64,000 nt of DNA from DATBSL01 sp963729875 (GTDB lineage Bacteria > Acidobacteriota > Vicinamibacteria > Fen-336). Shown in pieces: positions 17,401 to 29,348 of the stretch (the stretch's first letter is position 1; each line of letters opens with the position of its first letter). Where the stretch lies: positions 62,001-126,000 of the forward strand of contig CAVSPR010000010.1 in NCBI GenBank assembly GCA_963729875.1, written 5' to 3'. The translations under genes were made by a program, and so were the position numbers. The notes beneath the pieces are model-generated. The model saw only the letters and a program-made list of their open reading frames with translations, ran no database searches and was not told the origin of the DNA.

Positions 17401-20400
17401 TCTCACGGGAGCCACGAGCGCCACGCTTCAGCTTCAGCTACACCGGGGCGAATCTCGACCTCGGCGGGCGACATCGCTCGTGCGTCGAGGCGAGCACGGA
17501 CGGCACGAACTTCACGACGCTGGCGACCTTCAACGCGCCAAACGGGACCGCGCGCCGAAGACGTACAACCTCTATCTCCCCGATCGACTACACCTCGGCG
17601 AACACGACCATCCGGCTTCCGCGTCACCGGCGGCTTCAATGCGACCGGCAACGAGACGTTCTCCATCGACAACGTCGACATCAGCTACACGTCCGTACCG
17701 CGACGCAACGCCGCCCCCGAGTTCCTGAACAGCAGCGCGGGCTGCAGCCTCGCTCCCGGCGGCTCCCTCACGCTGACCTTCAACGCGACCGTCGACAACC
17801 CCTCGCCGAGCGGGATCACGTCGATCACGAACACCGCCTCCACGACATCCACCCAGTTGCCGATCGCGCTCAGCGCCTCGGTCACGAACATCGTCGTCGA
17901 ACCCGAGCGTCGCTGAGCGCCAGCGTCGGCGGCAGGGTCTGGCTCGACGCCGACGGCGACGGCGTCCAGGACATCGGCGAGCCGGGGATCGCCAACGTCG
18001 AGGTCACGCTCAAGGACCAGTCGGGACGCCGGTGGCGACCACGGTCACCGACGTCAACGGCCGCTACCTCTTCCCCGGCGTCGCAGGCCGGCAACGGGCT
18101 ACTACGTCGAGGTGACGGCGAGCCGTTGCCGAGCGGAGTCACGCAGTCCTTCCCGTCGGGCCGACCGACAACCGGACGACGACCTTCGACCTCTCGGCCG
18201 GGCAGGACTACACCGGCGCGGACCTGGGCTACCGGCCCTCCGCGGGACCGCACCTTCGGCGACCTGGTCTGGGTGGACGCCGACGGCGACGGCGTGCGCG
18301 ACTCGGGCGAGATCGGCCTGCGGCGGCGTCACCGTCAGGCTCTACCAGGACATCGACGGCGACGGCGTGGTGCGACGGCTGGCGACACCTACGTCGGCAC
18401 GACGACGAGCGCCCCGACGGCAGCTACCTCTTCACGGGAGCGACGGCCCGGGCACCGAGGCCTACTTCGTCGCCGTCGACGACGACCCAGGCCCCGGCTC
18501 TCCGGGTACACGCCACCACCGCGACGAGCCGCAGTCTACCCCGAATGTCGCGGCGGCGGCGCCTACCTGACCGCCGACTTCGGCTTCCGGGGGCACGCGA
18601 TCACCACCTACACCTCAGCGACCGCGTCTGGCTCGACGCGGACGGCGACGGGATCTACGACGCCGGGAGCGAGCCGGGATCGCCGGGGTCACGGTGAGCT
18701 GCTCGACGCCAGCCTCAACGTCATCGGCACGACGACGACGGCCGCGGACGGCACGTTCACCTTCAGCGGCCTCGCCGGCGGCGGCGCCGACTACACGACC
18801 CGGCTCAGCGACACCACCGGCGTCCTCGCGCAACTACTTCGGCACGACCACCTACGCCCAGGCGCGGCAGCGCGCCGAGAGCAAGTCTGGCCGGCGAGCC
18901 GTGGACCGCACGGCCGCGCCCAGCTACGGCTTCCGCGCCTCGCGGAGCATCGGCGACACGATCTTCTACGACCTCAACGGCGACACGGCGTCCAGGACCC
19001 GGCGAGAACGGGATCGCCGGGGTCGCCGTGAGCCTCTACCGGGACCCCAACGGCAACGGGCGTCATCGACGACCGGCGCGACGACTGCCTGGTGGGCGGC
19101 AGCGTCACGACGGACGCCAACGGGCAGTACCTCTTCGCGGGGCTCGTCAACGCCAACTACATCGTGAGCGTGCCGATCCCCGCCGGCTACACCTTCAAGG
19201 GTCCCGGCCACGGACAGCGACGGCGGGACGGCCGGGATCCAGAAGGGACGGCACGATGGCCGGGCCGCGAACATCCTCGACGTCGACTTCGGCTTCCAGG
19301 CCCACGAACCCAGCGCACCATCTCGGGCATCATCTGGAACGACGCCGACGCCAACGGGGTGATCGACGGCGGCGAGTCCGGCATCGCCGGCGTGACACTG
19401 GACGTCGCTCGCTCGGGGACCGACGGTCGTGGCCACGGTGACCACCGACGCCACGGCGACCTACTCGGTCGTCCGGCCTGCCGAACAGCGCCTACACGTC
19501 CGGGTGACCGACACCGACGCGTCCTCACCGGCTACGCGCCGACCTACGAGAAGACCGAAGGCACGACGGCGCCCTTCAACTACCAGGAGTCGGTCGACTC
19601 GTCCGCCGGCAACGTCACGGACGTCGAACTTCGGCTACGCGAAGCCGCTGCCGACCTACGCGGCGATCGCCTCCTGAGGGCGTACCTGGCCGCGGGGTCG
19701 GTCACCGTGGAGTGGCGCACGTCGCTCGAGGTGGGGACGGTCGGGTTCCACCTCCTGCGGCTCGACCCGCGACGCGGGCAGTACGTGCAGCTCACCGAGC
19801 GGCTCCTGCCGGGCCTCGTCGTGCACCCGCAGGGCGGCGTCTATCGCTTCGCGACGCGGGGGCGCCCACGGAGGGGCGGCTCACCTACAGCTCGCTGGAG
19901 CTGGACGTCCGCGGCCGCGCGCACCCGTACGGGCCGTACGCCGTCTCCGTGTCCCCGGGCGGCGCCCCGGGCCCTCGATGAGCGCGGCGCACCGGGACCT
20001 GCGAGTCGCGGGCGTTCAGCCGCCAGGCCGTCGGCCCGACGCGCGATGCGACTGGCCCTTCGCGCGACCGTCGCCGAAGCCGAGCGGCAGGTGGCGTCTC
20101 ATCGGACGAGGTTGCGGCGACAGGGCCGGGTCCTCAAGGTCACGACGCGGGAGGCGGGATCCACTACCTCTCCGCCGCCGCCATGGCCCCGCCCCTCGGC
20201 CTGCCCGCGGAGAGGGTCGCGGGCCTGATCCGCACCGGTCGGCTCACGCTCAGCCACCGCGGGCGCGTCGGTGCCGCTACCTGCCGGACGAGCGGGGACG
20301 CGGGATCTACTTCTACGCCGAGCCGGTCGGGAGCCCCTACACGGACGAGAACGCCTACTGGGTGACCGTCACCCCGGGTCCGACCATGAGCGCCCGGCCC

Positions 20401-22181
20401 GCCCCGCCGGCAGGGCTCCTCGCCACCTCCTTCACGGAGACGGTGCACCGCGAGGAGGACCAGTATCCCCTGCCGGTGTACTTCCGGGACCCGGAGCGGG
20501 ACTTCTGGGTCTGGGACTACCTCTACGCGGGGTACGACGGGGTCGACGCGAGGAGCTTCACGATTCGCGCGGACGGGCGTCGCCGGGTACGGCGACGCGT
20601 CGCTGACCGTCCACCTCCTCGGCGGCACCGACAGCGTGCCCGGCGACGACCACCACGTCCAGGTCCTCTTCAACGGGCAGCCGGTGGGCGAGGCGCGGTG
20701 GGACGGGCTCGCCCCTTCGACATCGAGTTCCCCGTCGCGTCCGGCAGCGTCCTCGAGGGGGACAACGTCGTGGAGCTGAGGGCCGTGCTCGACGCGGGCG
20801 TCGCCGAGAGCCTCCTCTACGTCGACTCCTTCGACCTGACGTACGAGCGTCGCTACCAGGCCGTCGACGACGTCCTGTCCTTCACCGCCGCGACCGGGAC
20901 CGGCGTCGCCGTCGGCGGCTTCTCCGGGCCCGAGGTGATGCTCTTCGACGTGACCCTGCCCTCGCGCCCGGTCCTGGTGACGGGCTACCGTCTCCGCCGG
21001 GCGACGGCCGGTACGAGGTGCGCTTCGGCGCGGCGGGGACCGGCGAGCCGGCGCTACCAGGCTCTGCTGCCCGGCCGCGCGAAGTCGCCGGCGGCGTGGC
21101 GGCGTGGCAGGACGCCGGCCTGCGCCGGAGGCGAACGCGGCGGACTACGTCCTCGTGGCCCCCGAGTCCCTCCTGGACGCCGCGCAGTCGCTGGCCGAGT
21201 ACCGCCGGAGCCAGGGCCTCGCCACGATGGTCGTGGGGCTCGAGGACATCTACGACGAGTTCAACGCCGGCATCGCCGAGCCCCCCGCCATCCGGGCCTT
21301 CCTGCGCCACGCGACGTCCCGCTGGAGCACGGCCGCCGCGGTACGTGACGCTCGTGGGCCGCGGGACCTACGACTACCGGGACCTGCGGGGCTTCGGCGA
21401 CAACCTCGTCCCCACGCTGCTCGTCGGCTCGCCCGACGGCCTCGTCGCCTCCGACGTCGCCTTCGCCGACCTCTCCGGCGACGACGGCATTCCCGAGATC
21501 GCGCTCGGGCGCCTGCCGGTCGTCACCGCCGCGGACTCGCGGACTACCTCGCGAAGATCCAGGCCCACGAGAGCGCGGCGAGCGGCGAGTGGCAGCGCCG
21601 GGTGCTCCTGACCGCGGACAACCCGGACGCGGCGGGCAACTTCACCGGCCGACAGCGACTCCGTGGCCGCGCTCGCTCCCGCCGGACTACACGGCGAGCA
21701 GGGTCCACCTCGACACGACCACCGCCGCGGCGGGCCGGCAGGCGATCCTCCAGGCCGTCAACGACGGCGTCGTGGCCTTCAACTACATCGGCCACGGCGG
21801 CCTCGACCGCCTCGCCGAGGAGAACCTGTTCACCAGCGCCGACGTCGCGGCCCTGACAACTCCGACCGGCTGCCGGTCTTCCTGGCCATGACCTGCTCCG
21901 TGGGCAACTTCGCGATCCCCGGGTACCCCTCGCTCGGCGAGGCGATGCTGCTGCGGAAGGACGGCGGGGCGTTCGCGGTGTGGTCGCCGTCGGGGCTGTC
22001 GGAGAACCCCTGGCGGTGCGGCTGGACCAGGGCTTCTTCCGCGGCGCTTCGTGGATGGGGAGAAGGTCGTCGGCGACATCGTCGTGCGGAGCCTGGGCGA
22101 GCTCGACACTCCCGGGGTCGGCGCTACATGCGCTCCATGTACAACCTGCTCGGGGAGCCGGTGAGCCGGCTGCCCGAGTAG
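14499..22181 (+). CDS. Giant secreted protein: DUF11 and SdrD-type repeats with C-terminal C25 (gingipain-like) protease
   Basis: About 2,560 residues if frame errors are corrected. A signal peptide ends near PARA, followed by a conserved start (GYSEYYIPG, MRLVFDSLG, TTVYYDHWENGYDFDPANP). Then come DUF11-like domains (16080-16700; FTLTVNSQKYTVDGVNVTD, DALPAGVTYVPGSG), beta-rich repeats (16850-17700), five SdrD/CnaB-like repeats with DADGDGV-type acidic loops (about 17900-19450), a linker (VEWRTSLEVGTVGFHLLRLD) and a peptidase C25 domain. Its catalytic His is in NYIGHGGLDRL (codon 21793) and Cys in FLAMTCSVGNFAIPGYPS (codon 21894). Dozens of single G/C indels interrupt it; I treat it as one gene because frames always resume with continuous domain order and no internal start with a ribosome site is seen. 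The start follows GAGGAG, 12 bp after the kinase stop. Surface display is likely. Confidence 0.72.
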
Positions 22182-22210
22182 GCCACGGACCGCGCCGCGG
22201 CCATCCGGCG

Positions 22211-22216
22211 TAGACT
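22211..22216 (+). promoter_or_regulatory. Candidate -10 box before the methyltransferase gene
   Basis: TAGACT lies 16 bases before the ATG at 22233 in a 51-bp gap. No clear -35 is seen. The spacing resembles several other gene starts in the window. Confidence 0.25.
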
Positions 22217-22232
22217 TCCGGAAGGCCGCCCC

Positions 22233-22831
22233 ATGGATACCGCCCGCCGGGTCGTGGCGCTCATGCTGCTGCTCGCACTCCCGCCCTCGCTGCTTCTCTG
22301 GGTCGTCATCCACCCGCTGGCCCGCTTCTGGCGGCGCCTGGGGTTCGGTTGGACGTACGCCCTGCTCTCCGTCCCCTGCGCGGTGGTGATGGGCACGACG
22401 TGGGCGGCGCGGCGCCGCCTGCTGGGAGCCGACCTCGGGACCTCCTGGCCCCTCGTCGTCGTTGCCGCCGCCTGCGCCGTCGTGGCCGCCGTCCTGGCGC
22501 GTGAGCGGGGCCGCCTGCTCACCTTCGGCATCCTCGCCGGGCGGCCCGAGCTCTCGCCCGCGCGCTACCCGGCCGGCTCCTGACCGAGGGCGTCTACGCC
22601 CGGATCCGGCACCCGCGCTACGTGGAGGTGGTGATCGGGACGCTGGCGTACGCGCTGTTCGCCAACCACGTCGGCACCTACGTGCTGTGGCTGCTGCTGC
22701 TGCCCACGCTCCTCTTCGTCGTCCGGCTCGAGGAGCGCGAGCTGCGCGAGCGCTTCGGGGGCGCCTGGGAGGAGTACGCGCAGCGAGTGCCCCGCCTCAT
22801 ACCGCGCCGGCGGCGGGACGGCAGCGCCTGA
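22233..22831 (+). CDS. Isoprenylcysteine/phospholipid methyltransferase-like membrane protein (one frameshift)
   Basis: About 199 residues with four or five membrane helices (VVALMLLLALPPSLLLWVV, LLSVPCAVVMG, LVVVAAACAVVAAVLA, YVLWLLLLPTLLFVV). The hallmark of the ICMT/PEMT superfamily is present near the end: GVYARIRHPRYVEVVIG, then the acidic block LEERELRERFGGAWEEYAQRVPRLIP. Frames meet near 22565-22590, where one base is in error. These enzymes methylate lipids or prenylated groups with SAM at the membrane; the substrate cannot be predicted. It stands between the C25 protein and the serine hydrolase, 90 bp from the latter. Confidence 0.75.
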
Positions 22832-22874
22832 ACCGGGCTCCGGAGTCTCCCCCTGCCGCGCGGCCCGATCGCGT

Positions 22875-22880
22875 TAAGAT
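22875..22880 (+). promoter_or_regulatory. Candidate -10 box for the serine hydrolase
   Basis: TAAGAT lies 43 bases before the ATG at 22924, with AAAGGAG as ribosome site in between. No convincing -35. Confidence 0.3.
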
Positions 22881-22923
22881 CCCCCGAGCGACGCCCCGCC
22901 TTCCCAGAGAAAGGAGCCCGGCC

Positions 22924-24762
22924 ATGAACCGAAGACTCACGAGGGCCCTCCCCGTCGCGCTCGTCATCGCCTCGCTTCTCGTCGGCGTCCCGGCCGCGCG
23001 CGCGGCCGAGGACCCGCTCGTGGCGAAGAAGCTCCAGGGCTTCGACGAGTACATGGCGAAGGTGGTCAAGGACTGGAACGTGCCCGGCATCGGCGTGGGC
23101 GTCGTGGTGAGGGACAAGCTCGTCTTCGCCAAGGGGTACGGCTACCGCGACTACGGGAAGAAGCTGCCGTTCACCCCCAGACGGTGCTGCCGATCGCCTC
23201 GAACACCAAGCTCTTCACCGCCGTCGGCCATGGGCCTCCTGGTGGAGGAGGGCAAGCTGGAGTGGGACAGGCCCGTCCGGCGAGTTCGTGCCGAGCCATC
23301 AGTTCTACAACGACGAGTTGAACAACACGGTCACCATCCGCGACATGCTGGCCCACCGGACCGGCATCACCCGGCACGACGCTGATCTGGTACAAGTCGG
23401 ACTTCTCGCGCAAGGAGCTGTTCGAGCGGCTCGAGTACCTGGAGCCGAAGGAGCCGCTGCGGCCAGACGCTTCCTCTACAACAACATGATGTACGCCGGC
23501 GCCGGCTACGTCATCGAGCTGCTGTCCGGCAAGACGTGGGAGGAGTTCGTCCGCGAGCGGATCTTCACGCCGCTGGGCATGACGAACACGGTCTTTTCGA
23601 TCGACGAGATGGTGAAGCAGCCCGACCACGGCGTCCCCTTCACCGAGCGGCGCGACTCGTTCGAGATCTACTAGATCCCCTACTACGAGGAGCAGGTCGG
23701 CGTGGGCCCCGCCGGCTCGATCAACTCGAACATCGAGGACATGTCGCACTGGCTCATCGCCCTGATGAACGACGGCCGCTCGACGGGCGCGCAGGTCATC
23801 CCGCCGGCGGTGCTCAAGGCGACGCTCGAGCCGGCGATCGCCCTGCCGAACACCGGCCTGGAAGCGCGGGGCTACGGCGAGATCCTCAACTCGGCCTACG
23901 GCATGGGGCGCTGGACGGCCTCGTACCGCGGGCACCTGCTGGCCTACCACGGCGGCGACATCAACGGCTTCCACTCGCAGGTGTCGTGCATGCCGCACGA
24001 CAGCATCGGGGTCGTGGTCTCTCGTCATCGGCGACCACGCGGCGCCGCTGTACAACATGGTCGTCCTACAACGTCTACGAGCGGCTGCTGGGCCTGGGCC
24101 TGACGCCCTGGAGCGAGCGGCAGCAACGGGATCCGCCTGAAGGGCAAGGAGGCCGGCCAGGAGGCCCGGGCCAAGGCCGGCGGCGAGCGCGTGCAGCGGA
24201 ACCCGGCCCTCGCACCCGCTCGCCGACTACGCGGGCGAGTACGAGCATCCCGCCTACGGCGTGGTGAAGATCGCGTCGCCGAAGGACGGCGAGCTCGCGT
24301 TCGACTTCCACAAGATCCGGCTGCCGCTCAGCCACTTCCACTACGACCGGTTCGACACGCCCGACGACGAGCAGGACGGCAAGTGGTCGGTCAACTTCGC
24401 GCACGAACCCGCAGGGGGAAGTCGACAAGGCGATCATGTCGCTGGACGAGGCCGAGGTCGACGTTCGTGCGGCGGGTGCCGGCCGAGGACTGAAGGCGAC
24501 GGCGACGCTCCAGCCGTACGTCGGCGACCTACCTCACGCCGACGGGCGGCCAGCTTCGAGGTCGCCTCGAGGAAGGACGGCAGCTGGGTCTCGCCTTCCC
24601 CGGCCAGCCGTTCCAGGCGCTCGTCCCCTGGAAGCCGAACCGGTTCAGGTGAAGGAGTTCTCGGACGTCCTGGTCGAGTTCGAGGTGGACGCGGGGACGG
24701 TGAAGGCGATGAAGCAGGTCGATCCCTCGGGCGAGTACCGCTTCCCGCGGCAGCAGCCCTAG
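22924..24762 (+). CDS. Serine hydrolase, beta-lactamase/esterase type with C-terminal DUF3471-like domain (frameshifts, in-frame TAG)
   Basis: About 612 residues with a clear signal peptide (VALVIASLLVGVPAARA). The penicillin-binding fold follows: WNVPGIGVGVVVRDKLVFAKG, the SxxK nucleophile in PIASNTKLFTAVAMG, TIRDMLAHRTGI, the YxN-type motif in FLYNNMMYAGAGYVIELL, and a late HxG-like motif in LAYHGGDINGFHS. The C-terminal part (LADYAGEYEHPAYGVVKI to KQVDPSGEYRFPR) is a DUF3471-like lipocalin-type domain usual for this family. About ten single-base frame changes occur. A TAG at 23672-23674 is in the correct frame after DSFEIY, with homologous sequence continuing at once. I interpret the lesions as errors, but a true pseudogene is possible. 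It would act on an ester or amide in the periplasm. Confidence 0.78.
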
Positions 24763-24834
24763 CCCCGTTTTTCCTCGCCACGGGGTGTCTGACGGCGCTA
24801 CCATGGGCGCAGGTTTTCCAGCTGGGGGCCGGTC

Positions 24835-27800
24835 GTGGCGCTCGCGTCGAGTCAGCGCCTGGGCCGCTACGAGATCCTCGCCCCCCTCGGCGCCGGGGGG
24901 ATGGGTGAGGTTTACCGGGCTCGGGACGAGAAGCTGGGGCGCGACGTCGCCCTGAAGGTCCTGCCTGCGGCGTACGCGTCGGACCCCGAGCGGCTGCGTC
25001 GTTTCGAGCAGGAGGCGCGCGCGGTCGGGGCCCTGGACCACCCGAACATCCTGACGGTGCACGACGTGGGGGTGGAGGGCGGGGCTCCGTACATCGTGAC
25101 GGAGCTGCTGGAAGGGGAGACGCTGCGTGAGGCGCTGGTGCGCGGCGGGATCAGCCTGCGGCGGGCGGTGGAGCTGGGGTCGGAGCTGGCGCTGGGTCTT
25201 GGGGCGGCGCACGCGAAGGGTGTGGTTCACCGGGACGTGAAGCCGGAGAACGTGTTCCTGACGCGGGACGGGCGTGTGAAGGTTCTGGACTTCGGCCTGG
25301 CGAAGCTGCAGGCGGAGGTGGTGGGGCCGGGGGAGCTGACGACGGAGGCGCTGGGGACGCGGCCCGGGGTTCCGATGGGGACGCTGGGGTACATGTCCCC
25401 GGAGCAGCTGCGGGGGCAGGGGGTGGACGCGCGGTCGGACGTGTTCGGGCTGGGGGTGGTGCTCTACGAGATGCTGGCGGGGCGCTCTCCGTTCCGCCGG
25501 GACTCGGCGGCGGACGTGGTGAGCGCGATCCTGAACGAGGACCCGCCACGTCTGTCGCTGACCGGGCGCGGGGTGCCGCCGGCGCTGGAGCGACTGGTTC
25601 AGCGGTGCCTGGAGAAGCGGGTGGAGGACCGTTTCCACTCGGCGCACGACGTGGCGCTGGCGCTGCGGACGCTGGTGGGGAGCCCCGGGGCTGACGGCAC
25701 AGCCCGCGGACGCCGAGGAGGAGACGAACCCATACCCGGGACTGCGTGCGTTTGGGGAGGAGGACGCGCCGGTCTTCTTCGGGCGGGAGCGGGAGGTGGA
25801 GGCGGTCTGGGCCCGGATCCGGGAGCGGCGGCTGCTGGCGGTGATCGGGCCCTCGGGAGCGGGGAAGACGTCGTTCGTGCGTGCGGGGGTGATCCCCGCG
25901 CGGCCGTCGGGGTGGGCGGCGCTGGTTCTGACACCGGGGAGAGCACCGCTGGCGTCGCTGGCGCGGGCTCTCGTGCCGGAGCTGGCGGGGGACCCGGAGG
26001 CGCTGCGGGAGCTGGTGGCGTGCGAGGACGCGGACGTTCTGGTGGAGCTGTTCGGGAGGTGGCGGCGGGGGCAGGACGAGGCGCTGGTGGTGGTGGACCA
26101 GCTGGAGGAGCTGTTCACGCTGAGCGGGCCCGAGGTGCAGGAGAGGGTGGCGGTGATTCTGGCGCGTCTCGCGGAGGAAGCGGGCGTGCACGTGCTTCTC
26201 TCGCTGCGGGACGACTTCCTGATGCGGTGCCACGAGCACGCGGCGCTGGGGCCGGTGTTCTCGGAGATCACGCCGCTGGGTCCTCTGACGCGGGAGGGTT
26301 TGCGGGGAGCGATCGTGGAGCCGGCGCGGAGGAGCGGCTTCCGTTTCGAGGACGAGGCGTTGGTCGAGGAGATGGTGTCGGGTGTGGAGGACCCGCGGGG
26401 TGCGCTGCCGCTGGTGGCGTTTGCGACGGCGCGTCTGTGGGAGAGGCGCGACGTCGAGAGCCGGCTGCTGACGCGCGAGGCGTACCGTGCGATCGGGGGT
26501 GTGGAGGGGGCGCTGGCGCAGCACGCGGAGGCCACGCTGGAGGCGATCGGGCCGGAGCGTCAGGGGATCGTGCGGGAGGTCTTCCGGAACCTGGTGACGG
26601 CGCAGGGAACGCGTGCGGTGATGGACCGGGAGGAGCTCCTGTCGGCCTTCCCGGAGCGGGCGGCGGCGGAGCGGGCGCTGAGCGGCTGGTGGACGCGCGG
26701 CTCCTGACGTCGTACGAGGTGGGGGAGGGGGAGGGACGGAGCCGGCACCGTGTGGAGATCGTGCACGAGTCTCTGCTGCGGGTGTGGCCGCGTCTGGTGA
26801 GGTGGCGAGCGCAGGACGAGGAGGGAGCGCTGCTTCGGGACCAGCTGCGGCAGGCGGCGCACCTGTGGGAGGAGAAGAGGCGGGGCGGAGGACCTGCTGT
26901 GGACGGGGACGGCGTACCGGGAGCTGGAGCTGTGGCGTGAGCGCTACCCGGGGCAGCTGACGGCCGTCGAGCAGGCTTTCGTGGCGGCGTCGGTGGAAGA
27001 GGGGGCACGGCGGCGCCGCCGCCTGCAGCGGCTGGTGGCCGGCTCGCTGCTCGGCGCGGCGGTGGTGGTGGCGGGGGTGACGGGGGCGCTGTGGAGGCGG
27101 AGCGAGGCGGCGCGCGAGCGGGCCCAGGCCGAGGCCCGCCGCGCCGAGCGAGCAAGCTCGTCGCTCTCGCCCGCGCCGAGCTGGGCCGCTACCCCCTCGC
27201 CAGCCTCGCCTACGCGCGCAAGAGCCTCGAGGTCGCGGACACGCCGGAAGGCCGGCGGTCCGTGGTCGAGGCACTCTGGCAGGTCCCCCACGGCGCGCCT
27301 TCTCCCGGTGGACCCGCCGACATGGGGCGCGGCCCTGAGCCCGACGGCCGCTGGCTGGCCGCCTTCACCTTCTCCGAAAAGGTCCTGCTGTGGGAGAACG
27401 ACGGCCGCCTGGTCCCGACGATCGGAGGCCAGCGACCTCCCGGCTCGCCTCCGGGGCTCGCCTTCACGCCCGGGGGCGAGGCGCTCCTCACCTGGTCGCC
27501 AGGGGAGCCTCGCATCCGCCTGCTTTCCGTCCCGGACGGGCAGGAGATCCGCTGGCTCCCCGCGAATCCGAAGGCCGAAGCGAACGGGGGTGGTGGGGCG
27601 CCCAGGGCTGGGCAGTGCTGCGCGACGGCGTCCAGGTGATCCGTGGGGAGATGGGCTCGAGCCGCTTCGTGACGACCGGCATCGAGGCCTGGCCCTACGA
27701 CGGGGGGACGCCTCGCGCTCTCGGGTCGTGGCGACGCCTCACGGGGACACGATCGCAGGATGCAAGCGGCTCCCGGATCGCGTTCTTGCGCGGCGGGCGG

Positions 27801-29333
27801 GTCGTGGTTCGACCCGTGGCCGGGCCGGCCGATACGGCAGAGCGGGAAGTCGGGTCGGTGGTCGACGAGCCGTCCGCCTCGGGCAGGCGCTGGAACTACG
27901 TGCGCTGGAGCCCGCGCGGAGACAGGATCGCGGTGGGAGAGGCCGGTGGCCGCCTCGCCGTGTTCGAGGTCGCTCCCGGACCGGCGGGCGAGCCGCGTGT
28001 CCTCCGAATGGCAAACCCCGAAGTCCAGTTCCGCCCGTCTTCGATCTCTCGGGCACGAGGCTGCTCTGGGGCTCCGCGGCCGACCGTCGCGTGTCGATCT
28101 GGGACCTCGAGGGCCCGCCGGACGCCGAGCCCCTCGTGCTTCTCCGGCCGGACGCGGCCGAGACGAAGCCGAGCTTCTTCGACTACGGGGGTGACTGGGT
28201 CGTCGTCGTGAACCACTCCTCGCTGGCATTTTGGTCCCAGCGCCAGCCCCACGTCCGCGTGCTGCCGGGGCACGCTGCCGGGGTGAGCGCGTCTCGTGTT
28301 CACCCGCGACGGGAAGTGGCTCCTCTCCTGCGCCGACGACGCCGTTCGCGCGTGGCCCCTCGCCGCGGGGGTGGGCGGGGGGCGGCGCCTGGACCGCGGC
28401 GGCACATGGTGCTACGACCTCGCCATCGCCCCGGACGCGGGCGAGGTCCTGAGCGGCGGGCCGAGCGGCGCCTACCTAGCCCCGCTCTCCGGGGCTCCGG
28501 GTCACTGGCTCTACCGGAACCCCGAAGAGGACCAGGTGGCGGCCTGCGCCATCGACGACTCCGGCCGGTTCGCAGCGACCGCACCCGCCTACACGGGTCC
28601 CGTCGCACGGAAGGCCCTGCGCGTGTGGGACCTCGCGCGCGGTGGGGTTCAGGTTCTGCCCCTCGTCCCCCCCGGGGAGAGGGGCGTGGGTTTTGACTGG
28701 GGCGTGGGGCACCTGAGCTTCACGCCCGAGGGTCGCGTGCTGGCCGCCGGCCGGCGAGGGATTCGCCGCTTCGACCCCCGGAGCGGCGAGAGCGCCTGGA
28801 TCTGGAATGGACCGAACGCGTCGGATTCTGGCATGTCGGTGAGCGCCGACGGCCGGCTGGTCCTGGCCTTCGCCCGGCCCTCCGACCCGAAGGACGGCCA
28901 GGACCGCCCGGTCGTTCTCATCGACCTGGCCGGGGGGGCGAGCCGATCCGTCACGTCGCACGGGACCCTCGTCGACGTCGTCGCTCTCGACGCGTCCGGA
29001 CGGGTCCTCGTCACCGGAGACACGGCCGGGGCCGTCCGTGTCGGGTCGGCGGATGGCGAGCCTCACCTGTTGCTCGGTCACGCCGGCGCCGTCTCGGCCC
29101 TCGCCGTGTCCCCCGACGGGAAGTGGATCGCCTCCGCGAGCGGCGGGGAAATCCGACTCTGGCCGAGGCCGGACGTGAGGAAGCCGCCGCTGCACACGCT
29201 GGCCCACGCGGAGCTGATGGCGAAGCTCGAAACCCTGACGAACCTGCATGTGGTCGAGGACCCCGGCTCCTCGACCGGGTACCGTCTGGAGGTCGGCCCG
29301 TTCCCCGGCTGGAGGGACGTGCCGGCCTGGTGA
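24835..29333 (+). CDS. Ser/Thr protein kinase fused to nSTAND NTPase and WD40-like propeller (frameshifts)
   Basis: About 1,500 residues, begun by GTG 24835 (ALASSQRLGRYEILAPLGAG). The kinase domain is complete: GAGGMGEVYRARD, VALKVLPA, VVHRDVKPENVF, VLDFGLAKL, GTLGYMSPEQL. Next is an nSTAND1 module starting NPYPGLRAFGEEDAPVFFGR, with Walker A AVIGPSGAGKTSFVRAG and Walker B ALVVVDQLEEL. One membrane helix (LVAGSLLGAAVVVAGVTGAL, about 27030-27090) separates it from a beta-propeller of WD40-like blades (RRWNYVRWSPRGDRIAVGEA, LAVSPDGKWIASAS). It ends GPFPGWRDVPAW. Frames shift near 25690, 26690, 26890, 27150, 27600, 28030 and 28290. This is a signalling scaffold, probably sensing through the propeller. 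A TonB receptor gene follows by 15 bp. Confidence 0.82.
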
Positions 29334-29348
29334 GGAGAGGAGGGGGCC

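Noticed and set aside
14499..22181. The C25 protein split into separate DUF11, SdrD and protease genes
   Set aside because: No internal start with a ribosome site was seen at domain borders, and each frame break is a single-base change with continuous domain sequence on both sides.
23672..23674. TAG as evidence of stop-codon reassignment
   Set aside because: Many genes in the window end normally in TAG (for example the glycosyltransferase, tonB receptor and gatD genes), so TAG is a real stop here.
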